From IMCC26256 sp037146835 (GTDB lineage: Bacteria > Actinomycetota > Acidimicrobiia > IMCC26256), in assembly GCA_037146835.1 (NCBI GenBank), contig JBAWWI010000097.1, forward strand, positions 1-7,570: a stretch of 7,570 nt of DNA. The letters run 5' to 3'. The notes under the pieces were generated by a model that was not told the DNA's origin, searched no databases, and saw only the letters and a program-made list of their open reading frames with translations. How positions within the stretch are numbered: the stretch's first letter is position 1; each line of letters begins with the position of its first letter. Positions 1-6,617 of the stretch are shown piece by piece. A program made the position numbers and the translations under genes.

Positions 1-1028
1 TAGGGGAGCCAGAGGAGGTACTGAGCCTCGAGTCGCTAGATCAACTTCTCCTCGGTGAAGGTGGAGTCTCGATCGACGTGATGGCTGGGGCGCTCAACTT
101 CTCTGATGTCTTGATGTGCCGCGGTGGGTATCAAGTGAAGCCCGCCCTGCCGTTTACTCCAGGCGTAGAGGTCTCAGGCGTAGTGACTCGCGTCGGTGAA
201 GGCGTCTCTTCTGACTTAGTTGGCGAGCGTGTTCTAGCTGTTCCAGACTCTGGTCTTGGGGGATTTGCTGAAGAGACAGTTGCTCGCGTTTCACAGGTAT
301 TTAGGATTCCTCCGGCGATGCCATTTGAGGATGCCGCAGCGCTACACGTCACTTATCAAACTAGCCATCTAGCTCTTCACCGTCGCGCTGCAATTCAGCC
401 TGGAGAGACTCTTCTCGTGCATGCAGGCGCTGGGGGTGTTGGTACTGCTGCGATCCAACTCGGAATTGCGGCGGGGGCGCGCGTCTTTGCGACTGCAGGT
501 GGCAAGGAGAAAGTCGACCTATGCCGATCGCTAGGAGCCGAGTTAGTAATTGATTATTTAAGTGATGATTTTGTTGAGGTTGTAAACGATGCCACTGGCG
601 GGCGAGGCGCAGATGTGATCTTCGATCCTGTCGGTGGAGATACGTTCGACCGGTCGAGAAAATGTATTGCCTTCGAGGGTCGCCTCTTAGTAATTGGATT
701 CGCGAGCGGACGAATCCCAGAGGCTCCAGCGAACCACGCTCTCGTTAAGAATTACTCGATTCTGGGTGTTCATTGGGGGCTCTACAACACGAAGAACCCA
801 GCGCTCGTTCACGAAATTCATAGAAGCCTGATTGGCCTTTATGAGGCTGGCGCAATTAGGCCCCTCATCTCAGAGGTCGTTGAACTAAGCGAGGTACCGG
901 CCGCTTTGGGGCGTCTTGCTGATCGCAGGACCACCGGAAAAATCGTCTGGTCAAGGGTCGCTGCCCCCAATAACGGCCGCGTTCAGGAACCAGTTCGCCA
1001 AGAGACCCCTCCATCGGGCAACATTTGA
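1..1028 (+). CDS. NADPH:quinone oxidoreductase-like MDR protein (5' partial)
   Basis: This is a medium-chain dehydrogenase/reductase of the zinc-free quinone reductase (zeta-crystallin-like) type, predicted to be a cytosolic NAD(P)H-dependent reductase of quinones or enones. The frame is open from base 3, and the codons upstream of the GTG at 78 and ATG at 81 read as the usual family N-terminus (GEPEEVLSLESL, then the strand SIDV before NFSDVL). The true start is therefore just left of the window and 341 residues are visible. The GroES-like domain carries NFSDVLMCRGGYQ and PFTPGVEVSG. The Rossmann domain carries the nucleotide-binding motif AGAGGVG at 423-443 and later DVIFDPVGGDTFD. No zinc-ligand cysteine pattern is seen. 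The C-terminus runs about 22 residues past the usual GKIV ending with a low-complexity tail. The next gene begins 7 bases after the stop, suggesting an operon. The exact substrate cannot be told; an enoyl-CoA or acryloyl-CoA reductase is an alternative. Confidence 0.88.
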   Translation, partial: GEPEEVLSLESLDQLLLGEGGVSIDVMAGALNFSDVLMCRGGYQVKPALPFTPGVEVSGVVTRVGEGVSSDLVGERVLAVPDSGLGGFAEETVARVSQVFRIPPAMPFEDAAALHVTYQTSHLALHRRAAIQPGETLLVHAGAGGVGTAAIQLGIAAGARVFATAGGKEKVDLCRSLGAELVIDYLSDDFVEVVNDATGGRGADVIFDPVGGDTFDRSRKCIAFEGRLLVIGFASGRIPEAPANHALVKNYSILGVHWGLYNTKNPALVHEIHRSLIGLYEAGAIRPLISEVVELSEVPAALGRLADRRTTGKIVWSRVAAPNNGRVQEPVRQETPPSGNI

Positions 1029-1035
1029 CGCTCCT

Positions 1036-1497
1036 ATGACAGACACGACTGCACAACTCATCCCCGACGCCGACCAGCACGATCTCCTAATGGCAACATT
1101 GGAGCGCGTGAATAAGGCCTGTAATGCCGCGCGAGTTCGCGCTCTAGATGAGGCTGTGAAGTCTGGACCGGCACTCCGGTCGATAGTTCTAGAGGAGCTC
1201 GAGCGATTTCGACTCCCCGCAACATTCAACGTTCCTTCAACGGTGCGTGTAACGCAGTCGTTGACTCGTCAGAAGTTTGGCAATTATCAGTCAATAACAT
1301 TCTCTGCTGCCGCGCTTAAGTGGTCTGGAACAGATCGTGTGAGTATTCCTACCTCTGCTGGTCGAAGAACCATTCGCGTCTATGTAGATCGCGCGCATGG
1401 GTCCCTGAAGCATCCTCTCGAGGGAAAGTCGGCATCGTTAGTTCTGCGTAGTGACGAGTTCGTACTTGTGGACGCGACAATCTCTGACGAGGACTGA
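1036..1497 (+). CDS. Stand-alone TnpB N-terminal (WED/REC)-like protein, no nuclease domain
   Basis: This is a 153-residue protein with no recognisable catalytic motif. Its order of elements matches, from memory, the N-terminal third of TnpB/OrfB transposon proteins. A first strand is followed by P-x-x-x-Q (QLIPDADQ, 7-14), then the helix LMATLERVNKACN (18-30) that resembles the TnpB 'LxATLERxNxACN' segment. A helical REC-like part (45-80) follows. Then come WED-barrel strands: ITFSAAALKW (87-96), DRVSIPTSAGRR (100-111) and the closing SLVLRSDEFVLVDATI (134-149). It stops where TnpB would enter RuvC; the DED triad, zinc ribbon and guide-RNA region are absent. The ATG at 1036 is chosen because the frame's earlier start lies inside the upstream gene and ATG 1090 would remove the first strand. 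No clear ribosome-binding site is seen, so translational coupling to the upstream stop 7 bases away is likely. Base use resembles its neighbours. Existence as a gene is fairly sure; the TnpB relationship is an inference from motif order. Confidence 0.68.
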   Translation: MTDTTAQLIPDADQHDLLMATLERVNKACNAARVRALDEAVKSGPALRSIVLEELERFRLPATFNVPSTVRVTQSLTRQKFGNYQSITFSAAALKWSGTDRVSIPTSAGRRTIRVYVDRAHGSLKHPLEGKSASLVLRSDEFVLVDATISDED

Positions 1498-1504
1498 TTA
1501 GCCC

Positions 1505-2101
1505 GTGGGCTCACTCCTAGTAGCACGACACGGGCAATCGACTTGGAATGCGCAGGGGAGATGGCAGGGTAAGGCTGACCCAGAGCTCACCGCGCTCGGC
1601 GAGCAGCAGGCTCAAGATGCAGCACTACACGTAGGTGAAATCTCAAGTGTCTGGGCATCGAATCTCCAACGCGCCAAAGTGACGGCAACCATTATCGCCA
1701 CCGCGAAGGGTCTCGACGTAAATATTGATGAGCGCCTCTCCGAGCGTGATGCCGGCGATTGGGAGGGGATGACTCGCCTTGAGATTGAGGACGGGTGGCC
1801 TGGCTATCTCGCGGGGCATAAACGTCCAAATGGTTTCGAGCCAGATGAATCAGTAGCGCAGCGCGGAATTGAGGCGCTGACAGAGATTCTCGTTAATGGT
1901 GGCGATGGGCGAATTCTTGTGGTGAGTCACAGCGGGGTAGTACGTGCCATTGAGCGCCATCTAGAGGTGGCGGCTGGTCAACTATCGAACCTTGGTGGGG
2001 TGGAGTTCCACCTCAATGCACTCGGGGAGCTCGCTATTGGCTCGAGGTTCATGCTCCTCGATGGTTCGAAGGTTGAGATAACGACCCCGAAGCAGATCTG
2101 A
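1505..2101 (+). CDS. Histidine phosphatase family protein (phosphoglycerate mutase-like)
   Basis: This is a 198-residue cytosolic phosphatase of the histidine phosphatase (branch 1) superfamily, which transfers a substrate phosphate to a catalytic histidine. The signature ARHGQSTWN sits at residues 7-15, giving Arg8 and the phospho-accepting His9. Other expected active-site residues are Arg56 in SNLQRA, Glu80 in LSERDAGDWEG and His142 in VVSHSG. Length is normal for a single-domain member. The overall pattern resembles actinobacterial members such as glucosyl-3-phosphoglycerate phosphatase, but substrates in this family cannot be read from motifs, so only the family name is safe. Translation starts at GTG 1505, the only start in the right place before the RHG motif. 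A weak GAGGA lies 11 bases upstream, and the gene follows the previous stop by 7 bases, so coupling is likely. A small inverted repeat (AGCCC-GT-GGGCT, 1500-1511) covers the start codon. Confidence 0.93.
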   Translation: MGSLLVARHGQSTWNAQGRWQGKADPELTALGEQQAQDAALHVGEISSVWASNLQRAKVTATIIATAKGLDVNIDERLSERDAGDWEGMTRLEIEDGWPGYLAGHKRPNGFEPDESVAQRGIEALTEILVNGGDGRILVVSHSGVVRAIERHLEVAAGQLSNLGGVEFHLNALGELAIGSRFMLLDGSKVEITTPKQI

Positions 2102-2142
2102 TCTGCTCTGTTCTGATCTGATGTGCACCTGCATCTGCACGT
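2091..2142 (+). terminator. Possible hairpin terminator after the phosphatase operon
   Basis: Two stem-loops lie at the end of the three-gene unit. The first is a perfect 7-bp stem with a 3-base loop (AGCAGAT-CTG-ATCTGCT, 2091-2107) that overlaps the TGA stop at 2099-2101. The second is GTGCA...TGCAC (2123-2127 with 2136-2140, loop of 8), extendable by a wobble and an A-T pair. Neither has a following T-run, so this is at best a GC-type terminator as is common in actinobacteria. The stems may also be a by-product of local TCTG-rich repetition. Confidence 0.3.
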
Positions 2143-2183
2143 GAATGGTCTCGCTGTTCTCAAAGACCGGGAGGCGGGTAGCA

Positions 2184-2212
2184 GGGCACATCTTCAGGGC
2201 ACCTCTTCAGGG
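2184..2212. repeat. 13-bp tandem duplication
   Basis: The unit GGGCACATCTTCA (2184-2196) is followed directly by GGGCACCTCTTCA (2197-2209), 12 of 13 bases identical, and then by GGG starting a degenerate third unit. Function is unknown. It could be a slippage duplication or a paired protein-binding site upstream of the helD promoter. Confidence 0.75.
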
Positions 2213-2250
2213 GCTCAGCCCGGAGTGTGATCTAGGGAGTTCGGAGCCCG

Positions 2251-2304
2251 CTTTTGGGAATGTGCCACCCAAGCCCTAGAATCAAGTGCCCCACTTTTGG
2301 GAAT
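2251..2304 (+). repeat. Direct repeat of CTTTTGGGAAT, 43 bases apart
   Basis: The exact 11-mer CTTTTGGGAAT occurs at 2251-2261 and 2294-2304. Both copies have CCC one base upstream, so 14 of 15 positions agree. The start-to-start distance of 43 is close to four helical turns. The first copy overlaps the proposed -35 box and the second falls just past the expected transcription start, an arrangement compatible with a paired operator. Confidence 0.6.
2254..2282 (+). promoter_or_regulatory. Candidate sigma70-type promoter for helD
   Basis: TTGGGA at 2254-2259 (four of six matches to TTGACA) is separated by exactly 17 bases from TAGAAT at 2277-2282 (five of six matches to TATAAT). Transcription would begin near 2289, giving a leader of about 80 bases before the GTG at 2372. 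That leader contains the second CTTTTGGGAAT copy and the 11-bp triple repeat. This is an assignment by eye only. Confidence 0.45.
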
Positions 2305-2330
2305 CGCGTTCTTTCACGTTCTCTAAGGGC

Positions 2331-2361
2331 ACAGACCGAGTACAGACCGAATACAGACCGA
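2331..2361 (+). repeat. Three direct repeats ACAGACCGA with 11-bp period
   Basis: ACAGACCGA occurs at 2331-2339, 2342-2350 and 2353-2361, with two variable bases between copies, so the period is exactly 11 bases. The array ends 10 bases before the helD GTG. A further GACCGA (2374-2379) overlaps the start codon but is out of phase. An 11-base period matches direct-repeat sites bound by OmpR/PhoB-type regulators. The array lies in the presumed leader, so action on RNA or translation is equally possible. Confidence 0.8.
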
Positions 2362-2371
2362 GAGTGAGCAC

Positions 2372-4747
2372 GTGACCGAAGACCCACGCCTTGCGGATCC
2401 TGAGTTTGCAGCAGAGCAGGAATTCCTCGATCGCGTCTACTCGCGTCTTGACGGTATGCGTAGGTCTGCGAGCCGAGTCGCTGAGGCCTACGACGAAGTC
2501 GGTCGCGGCGGTACACACCAAGCAAGGCTTGAGCGAGATATCGCTCTCGAGAATACGCATCGCAGGCTCGCTGTTCTTGATGTGGGGCAAGCCCCCCTTG
2601 CGTTTGGGCGAATAGATCGTGAGATCGGCGGGCGGCCGCTTTATGTGGGGCGCCTCGCTGTTGATGACGACGAGGGTGATCCACTCGTAATCGACTGGCG
2701 TGCTCCGGTCGCAGAGCCCTTCTACAGAGCAACTCCGATAGACCCAATGGGGATTCTGCGGAGGCGACACCTTCTAACTAAGAACGGCCGCGAGCTTGTT
2801 GGGCTCGATGACGAGGTATTCGATGCAACTCGCGCCGATGAGCTTGGGTTAATCGTCAAGGGAGAGGGTGCGCTCATGCGTGCGCTTGACCGCGAACGCA
2901 CCGGGCGAATGGATGACATCGTCGCGACTATCCAGGCAGAGCAGGATGCTGCTGTCCGGGCCGCGTTGCCGGGCGTATTAGTCGTATCGGGCGGCCCTGG
3001 TACCGGCAAGACCGCGGTGGCTCTTCACCGCGCCGCTTATTTGCTCTATACCTATCGTCACCGTCTTGCTTCGCAGGGGGTTCTTGTCGTTGGCCCGAGC
3101 TCAGTCTTCCTCCGCTATATAGAGCAGGTGCTTCCATCGCTTGGGGAGCACGAGGTGCAGCTCGCCACGATCGGCGGATTGAAGCCAAGCCTTCGCCTAG
3201 AGCAAGAGGAGTCCTACGAGGCATCGGCGCTCAAAGGTGATCTGCGAATGGCTCAGGTGCTCGCACGCGCTCTAAGCGATCGTGAGCGTGCCCCAAGAAG
3301 CGACACTCTGATGACTATCGATGGTCTGCGCCTTGTTATGAGGCGCGGCAAAGTTGCAGCAATCCTCGATCGCATTCGGAGAAGGCGCGGAGCGCACAAT
3401 GCGAAGCGTCTAGCGGTGGAGCGTTCGATTATGGACAATCTCTACGCTCGATACCGCACAGCGTTGATAGCTGCCCACGATGGCGTAATGAGTCATGACG
3501 ACTCAGATCTTGATGACGACTCCGGGCATGATGCTGCGATTGCTGCCGCGCTAGCGCGCGGTGAGGCTGCTCCTAGAGACTGGGAGAGCAACATACGCCG
3601 CCGCATTCGACGCCTTCCAGAGGTGCGAATGCTTCTGGATCGCATCTGGCCGGTGATTACTGGCGCAGAGTTGGTTCACGATCTCTTTTCATTTGAGCCC
3701 TTGGTGCGCTCGGCCGGAGAGGGAGTATTAAGTAAACGCGAGCAGTCATTCCTTCTGCGGGAGCGCTCTATAAATCTGCGTGCAGTGCGCTGGAGCGAGG
3801 CCGATGTTGCGCTAGTGGATGAGGCCGATGCTTTGGTCGGTCCCATTGAGTTGGCATTTCCTCGCATCTCGCGAAGGCGAGGGGCAGAGGATCGCGAGAT
3901 GCTCGAGGCCGCTACAACAGTGATCTCAGAGCATGGTTTGGACAACTACACGAACGCGGCCGACGTCGTAGCGCGCTATCGCGGTGACGGAGATTCGGGC
4001 GGAGTCATTGAGGTCCCAGAGCTGAGGACCTTCGGGCACGTAATCGTCGACGAGGCTCAAGATCTAACGCCAATGCAGTGGCGCATGCTCGCTCGTCGCG
4101 CTCCCAATGGATCGATGACCCTGGTTGGAGATTTTGGGCAGGCGAGCCGCGCAGGTGCAGCGAGTGGATGGGATGCTGTGCTGAAGTTGCTAGTGCAACG
4201 CGAGGAGTCGCGACTTGTAACTCTCTCCGTTAACTACCGCACCCCGGCAGAGATTATGGAGCTGGCTAATCGCCTGCTCGCAGTAGTCGCGCCAGATGTT
4301 GAGCCAACTAGAGCAGTGCGCTCAAGTGGAGAGAATCCACGAATAATTAGCACCCAAGATGTCTTTGCTGATGCCGTTGCAGAGACCCGCGTCGCTGCGG
4401 CACGCGGCGGGAGTGTCGCCGTGATTGCTCCGCGCGAGATGCGTGCAGATCTTGCAGATGCTTTGAGTGACGTCGGTGCAGTTGCAGATGTTCCTGAGGT
4501 GCTCGATGCGCCTATTGCAATTGTTAGCCCGACCGCCGCCAAGGGTCTTGAGTTCGATCATGTTGTAGTAGTTGAGCCCGTAGACCTAGTGGGGGATGAT
4601 CTCTCAGGCCTGCGGCTTCTGTACGTAACTCTGAGTCGCGCCACTCGTTCGCTGACGGTGCTCCACGCAAAAGCACTCCCAGATGCGCTTGCCGTAACAG
4701 CTGGTTCTGGCCCGTCATCCGTAGCATCATCACTATCTAATTCGTAA
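2372..4747 (+). CDS. helD: HelD-family RNA polymerase-associated superfamily 1 helicase-like ATPase
   Basis: This is a 791-residue UvrD/Rep-related ATPase of the HelD type. HelD proteins bind RNA polymerase, open its channels and release stalled or drug-bound enzyme from DNA; some actinobacterial members give rifamycin tolerance. A charged N-terminal coiled-coil-like arm (about 8-70) leads to the conserved PLYVGRLAV and VIDWRAPVAEPFY segments. Walker A GGPGTGKT is at 207-214, with Lys213. A long HelD-specific insertion follows, with an acidic patch from about residue 376 (HDDSDLDDDSG) and WSEADVALVDEADAL, resembling the clamp-opening/primary-channel region. Walker B VDEAQD is at 559-564, then VGDFGQ, NYRTP at 621-625, KGLEFD at 724-729 and LYVTLSRAT from 750 (Arg756). 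All helicase motifs appear intact. The start is GTG 2372 with only a weak purine stretch upstream. The peptidase gene follows after 39 bases. Whether this copy acts in rifamycin tolerance cannot be told; no full rifamycin-associated inverted repeat is seen upstream. Confidence 0.93.
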   Translation: MTEDPRLADPEFAAEQEFLDRVYSRLDGMRRSASRVAEAYDEVGRGGTHQARLERDIALENTHRRLAVLDVGQAPLAFGRIDREIGGRPLYVGRLAVDDDEGDPLVIDWRAPVAEPFYRATPIDPMGILRRRHLLTKNGRELVGLDDEVFDATRADELGLIVKGEGALMRALDRERTGRMDDIVATIQAEQDAAVRAALPGVLVVSGGPGTGKTAVALHRAAYLLYTYRHRLASQGVLVVGPSSVFLRYIEQVLPSLGEHEVQLATIGGLKPSLRLEQEESYEASALKGDLRMAQVLARALSDRERAPRSDTLMTIDGLRLVMRRGKVAAILDRIRRRRGAHNAKRLAVERSIMDNLYARYRTALIAAHDGVMSHDDSDLDDDSGHDAAIAAALARGEAAPRDWESNIRRRIRRLPEVRMLLDRIWPVITGAELVHDLFSFEPLVRSAGEGVLSKREQSFLLRERSINLRAVRWSEADVALVDEADALVGPIELAFPRISRRRGAEDREMLEAATTVISEHGLDNYTNAADVVARYRGDGDSGGVIEVPELRTFGHVIVDEAQDLTPMQWRMLARRAPNGSMTLVGDFGQASRAGAASGWDAVLKLLVQREESRLVTLSVNYRTPAEIMELANRLLAVVAPDVEPTRAVRSSGENPRIISTQDVFADAVAETRVAAARGGSVAVIAPREMRADLADALSDVGAVADVPEVLDAPIAIVSPTAAKGLEFDHVVVVEPVDLVGDDLSGLRLLYVTLSRATRSLTVLHAKALPDALAVTAGSGPSSVASSLSNS

Positions 4748-4777
4748 TCATTTAAATCCGGGCAACAAAGACGCTAG

Positions 4778-4784
4778 AGAAGGG
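4778..4784 (+). promoter_or_regulatory. Ribosome-binding site that decides the peptidase start
   Basis: AGAAGGG lies 2 bases before ATG 4787 but 8 bases before the in-frame ATG 4793. The second spacing is in the normal range and the first is too short. This favours starting at 4793, which shortens the protein by two residues. Confidence 0.6.
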
Positions 4785-4792
4785 TTATGCCA

Positions 4793-6604
4793 ATGGCAAC
4801 CAATGAGAGCGACCTCGTAACTGCGGATCTCCTTGCATCGGATGTTGCATGGGATCTCGAGCCCCTTTTAGGAGGGCGCGGAGAGGGCGGTGTCGACTCG
4901 CTGCTCGATGAGGCGGCTGTGATAATCGCTCGAATTGTCTCAAAGCGGGGGAGTATCGCTTCGCTTGATGTTGAGGGCCTGGCAGCGCTCATGCGCGAGT
5001 TCGCAGCCGTTAACGACTGTATTGGGCGCGCTGGATCCTACGCAGGGCTGCGCTTCACGGTAGATACTGCCGATGCTCAAAGGGGCGCATTGATGCAGCG
5101 CATCGAGTCACGCGCTGGGATCCTCGCATCGGATCTTGTCTTCTTTGATCTTGAGTGGATTGCTGTCGATGACGATCGCGCAGAGACTCTATTAGCGGAC
5201 GAGCGGCTCGCGTTCTGCGCACACTCGCTTCGCACGCTTCGGAGCACGCGTCCTCACCGACTCGGAGAAGAGGCCGAGCAGGTCGATATCCAGCGCTCGC
5301 TAACCGGAGTAAGCGCATGGGGTCGCCTCTTCGATGAGTTGACCTCCTCAGCAGAGGTTGTAATCGACGGCGAGCCAGCCCCTCTCGAGTTGGCACTCTC
5401 GCTTCTAAGCACACCCGATCGCGAAGTGCGCGCTGCCGCTGCTAAGGCAGTTACAGAGGGCCTCGCTCCAGGGCTGCGAACGCGAGCATTCGTATTTAAC
5501 ACGGTCATCGCTGACAACGCTGTTAGCGATCGCCTTCGCTCCTTCCCATCATGGATCTCATCGCGCAACCTCTCTAATGAGGCATCTGACGCGAGCGTTG
5601 AGGCTTTAGTGGCGGCTGTTGTTGCTCGCTATGACATTCCTCAGCGTTGGTATGCCCTCAAAGCTCGCCTTCTCAGGATTGAGCGACTCGCCGATTACGA
5701 CCGCTCGGCTTCGGTTGCCGACTCAGAGACGAAGTTCGGTTGGGCGGAGTCACGCGATCTAGTACTTGATGCTTACTCGTCTTACTCGCCGGAGTTGGCC
5801 AACATTGCTCGCCGCTTCTTCGATGAGGGTTGGATCGATGCTCCTATGCGCCCAAGTAAGCGCCCGGGGGCATTCTGCTCGTACACGGTTCCGGATGTGC
5901 ACCCATACTTGCTGCTGAACTGGACCTCGACTCGCCGCGATGTGCTGACTCTCGCTCACGAGTTAGGGCATGGTCTCCACGCTTACTTGGCCCGCGAGCA
6001 GGGCATTTTCCACCAGTCGACTCCGCTGACTCTCGCTGAGACTGCCTCGGTATTCGGTGAGACCGTTACCTTTGGAAGAATTCTCGACGGCACCACCGAC
6101 CCCGCTGATCGTTTAGCACTGCTTGCTGAGAACCTCGACGGACAGATTGCAACAGTCTTTCGCCAGGTTGCGATGAACCGTTTTGAGAATGCAGTGCATA
6201 CACACCACCGTGATAGTGGAGAACTCTCTGTGGAGGAGTTCGGTGATCATTGGTTCGCAAGCCAGAGTGCAATGCTCGGAGACTCAGTTGAGTTAACCGA
6301 GGGCTATCGCACCTGGTGGTCATATATTCCTCACTTCATACATACTCCTGGCTACGTCTATGCATACGCCTACGGACAATTGCTAGCGCTCAGCGTTTAT
6401 CGTCGTTATCAGGAGCGCGGGGAAGCATTCGTGCCTGCGTATCTAGATCTTCTTAAGGCCGGAGGCTCTAAGTCTCCCGAGGCGTTAGGGCGCATGGTTG
6501 ATTGCGATCTTGCAGACCCAGGATTCTGGGACGGTGGGCTCACAATCATCGGCGAGACCCTCGAGTTAGCCGAGGCAGCAGCGCGCGAGGCCGGGAGAAT
6601 CTAG
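4793..6604 (+). CDS. pepF: M3-family zinc oligoendopeptidase (PepF clade)
   Basis: This is a cytosolic zinc metallopeptidase that hydrolyses short peptides, normal family length at 603 residues (605 if started at ATG 4787; 4793 is preferred for ribosome-binding-site spacing). No signal peptide is seen. The N-terminus has the family's WDLEPLL, followed by a long helical region. The catalytic core has HELGHGLH at 5957-5980. His391 and His395 (counted from ATG 4787) are zinc ligands and Glu392 is the catalytic base. The third ligand Glu418 is in LAETASVFGE. Downstream FIHTPGYVYAYAYGQLLAL matches the substrate-binding His/Tyr segment of M3 peptidases. All key residues are present. It lies 39 bases after helD with no clear promoter in the gap, so co-transcription is likely. 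It probably recycles peptides; no specific link to HelD is known to me. Confidence 0.93.
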   Translation: MATNESDLVTADLLASDVAWDLEPLLGGRGEGGVDSLLDEAAVIIARIVSKRGSIASLDVEGLAALMREFAAVNDCIGRAGSYAGLRFTVDTADAQRGALMQRIESRAGILASDLVFFDLEWIAVDDDRAETLLADERLAFCAHSLRTLRSTRPHRLGEEAEQVDIQRSLTGVSAWGRLFDELTSSAEVVIDGEPAPLELALSLLSTPDREVRAAAAKAVTEGLAPGLRTRAFVFNTVIADNAVSDRLRSFPSWISSRNLSNEASDASVEALVAAVVARYDIPQRWYALKARLLRIERLADYDRSASVADSETKFGWAESRDLVLDAYSSYSPELANIARRFFDEGWIDAPMRPSKRPGAFCSYTVPDVHPYLLLNWTSTRRDVLTLAHELGHGLHAYLAREQGIFHQSTPLTLAETASVFGETVTFGRILDGTTDPADRLALLAENLDGQIATVFRQVAMNRFENAVHTHHRDSGELSVEEFGDHWFASQSAMLGDSVELTEGYRTWWSYIPHFIHTPGYVYAYAYGQLLALSVYRRYQERGEAFVPAYLDLLKAGGSKSPEALGRMVDCDLADPGFWDGGLTIIGETLELAEAAAREAGRI

Positions 6605-6617
6605 GCAGGGGAGTGCC

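Larger units (their letters stand above)
2102..2371. other. 270-base intergenic region, repeat-rich, no gene
   Basis: No convincing coding sequence was found here; the minus-strand frames crossing it lie opposite the helicase gene and have no recognisable family features. It contains four sets of short direct repeats: TCTGATCTG twice at 15-base spacing (2097-2105, which begins inside the phosphatase gene, and 2112-2120), a 13-bp tandem pair (2184-2209), CTTTTGGGAAT twice (2251-2261, 2294-2304), and ACAGACCGA three times at 11-base period (2331-2361). It also has a small palindrome GGGCT-C-AGCCC (2211-2221) and a GGGCTC/GAGCCC inverted pair (2211-2216, 2244-2249). It probably separates two transcription units and carries the helD promoter and leader. 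Confidence 0.7.

Noticed and set aside
78..83. GTG/ATG at 78-83 as the start of the oxidoreductase
   Set aside because: The frame is open to the window edge and the upstream codons encode the normal family N-terminus, so these are internal codons.
916..1035. Earlier start for the TnpB-like protein inside the oxidoreductase gene
   Set aside because: The added residues overlap a well-supported coding frame and match nothing in the family; ATG 1036 gives the proper first strand.
1498..1515. Remnant of RuvC or a guide-RNA region after the TnpB-like gene
   Set aside because: Only 7 bases separate it from a fully recognisable phosphatase; no room for remnants exists.
2210..2222. GGGGCTCAGCCCG as a rifamycin-associated element controlling helD
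   Set aside because: The known element is a longer (about 19 bp) inverted repeat with GGGGCTT-type arms; only a short core symmetry is present here, so the match is too weak.
2232..2770. Two minus-strand open frames of about 160-170 codons over the helD leader and 5' end
   Set aside because: They lie mostly antisense to helD and their translations are Arg/Ser-rich with no family features.
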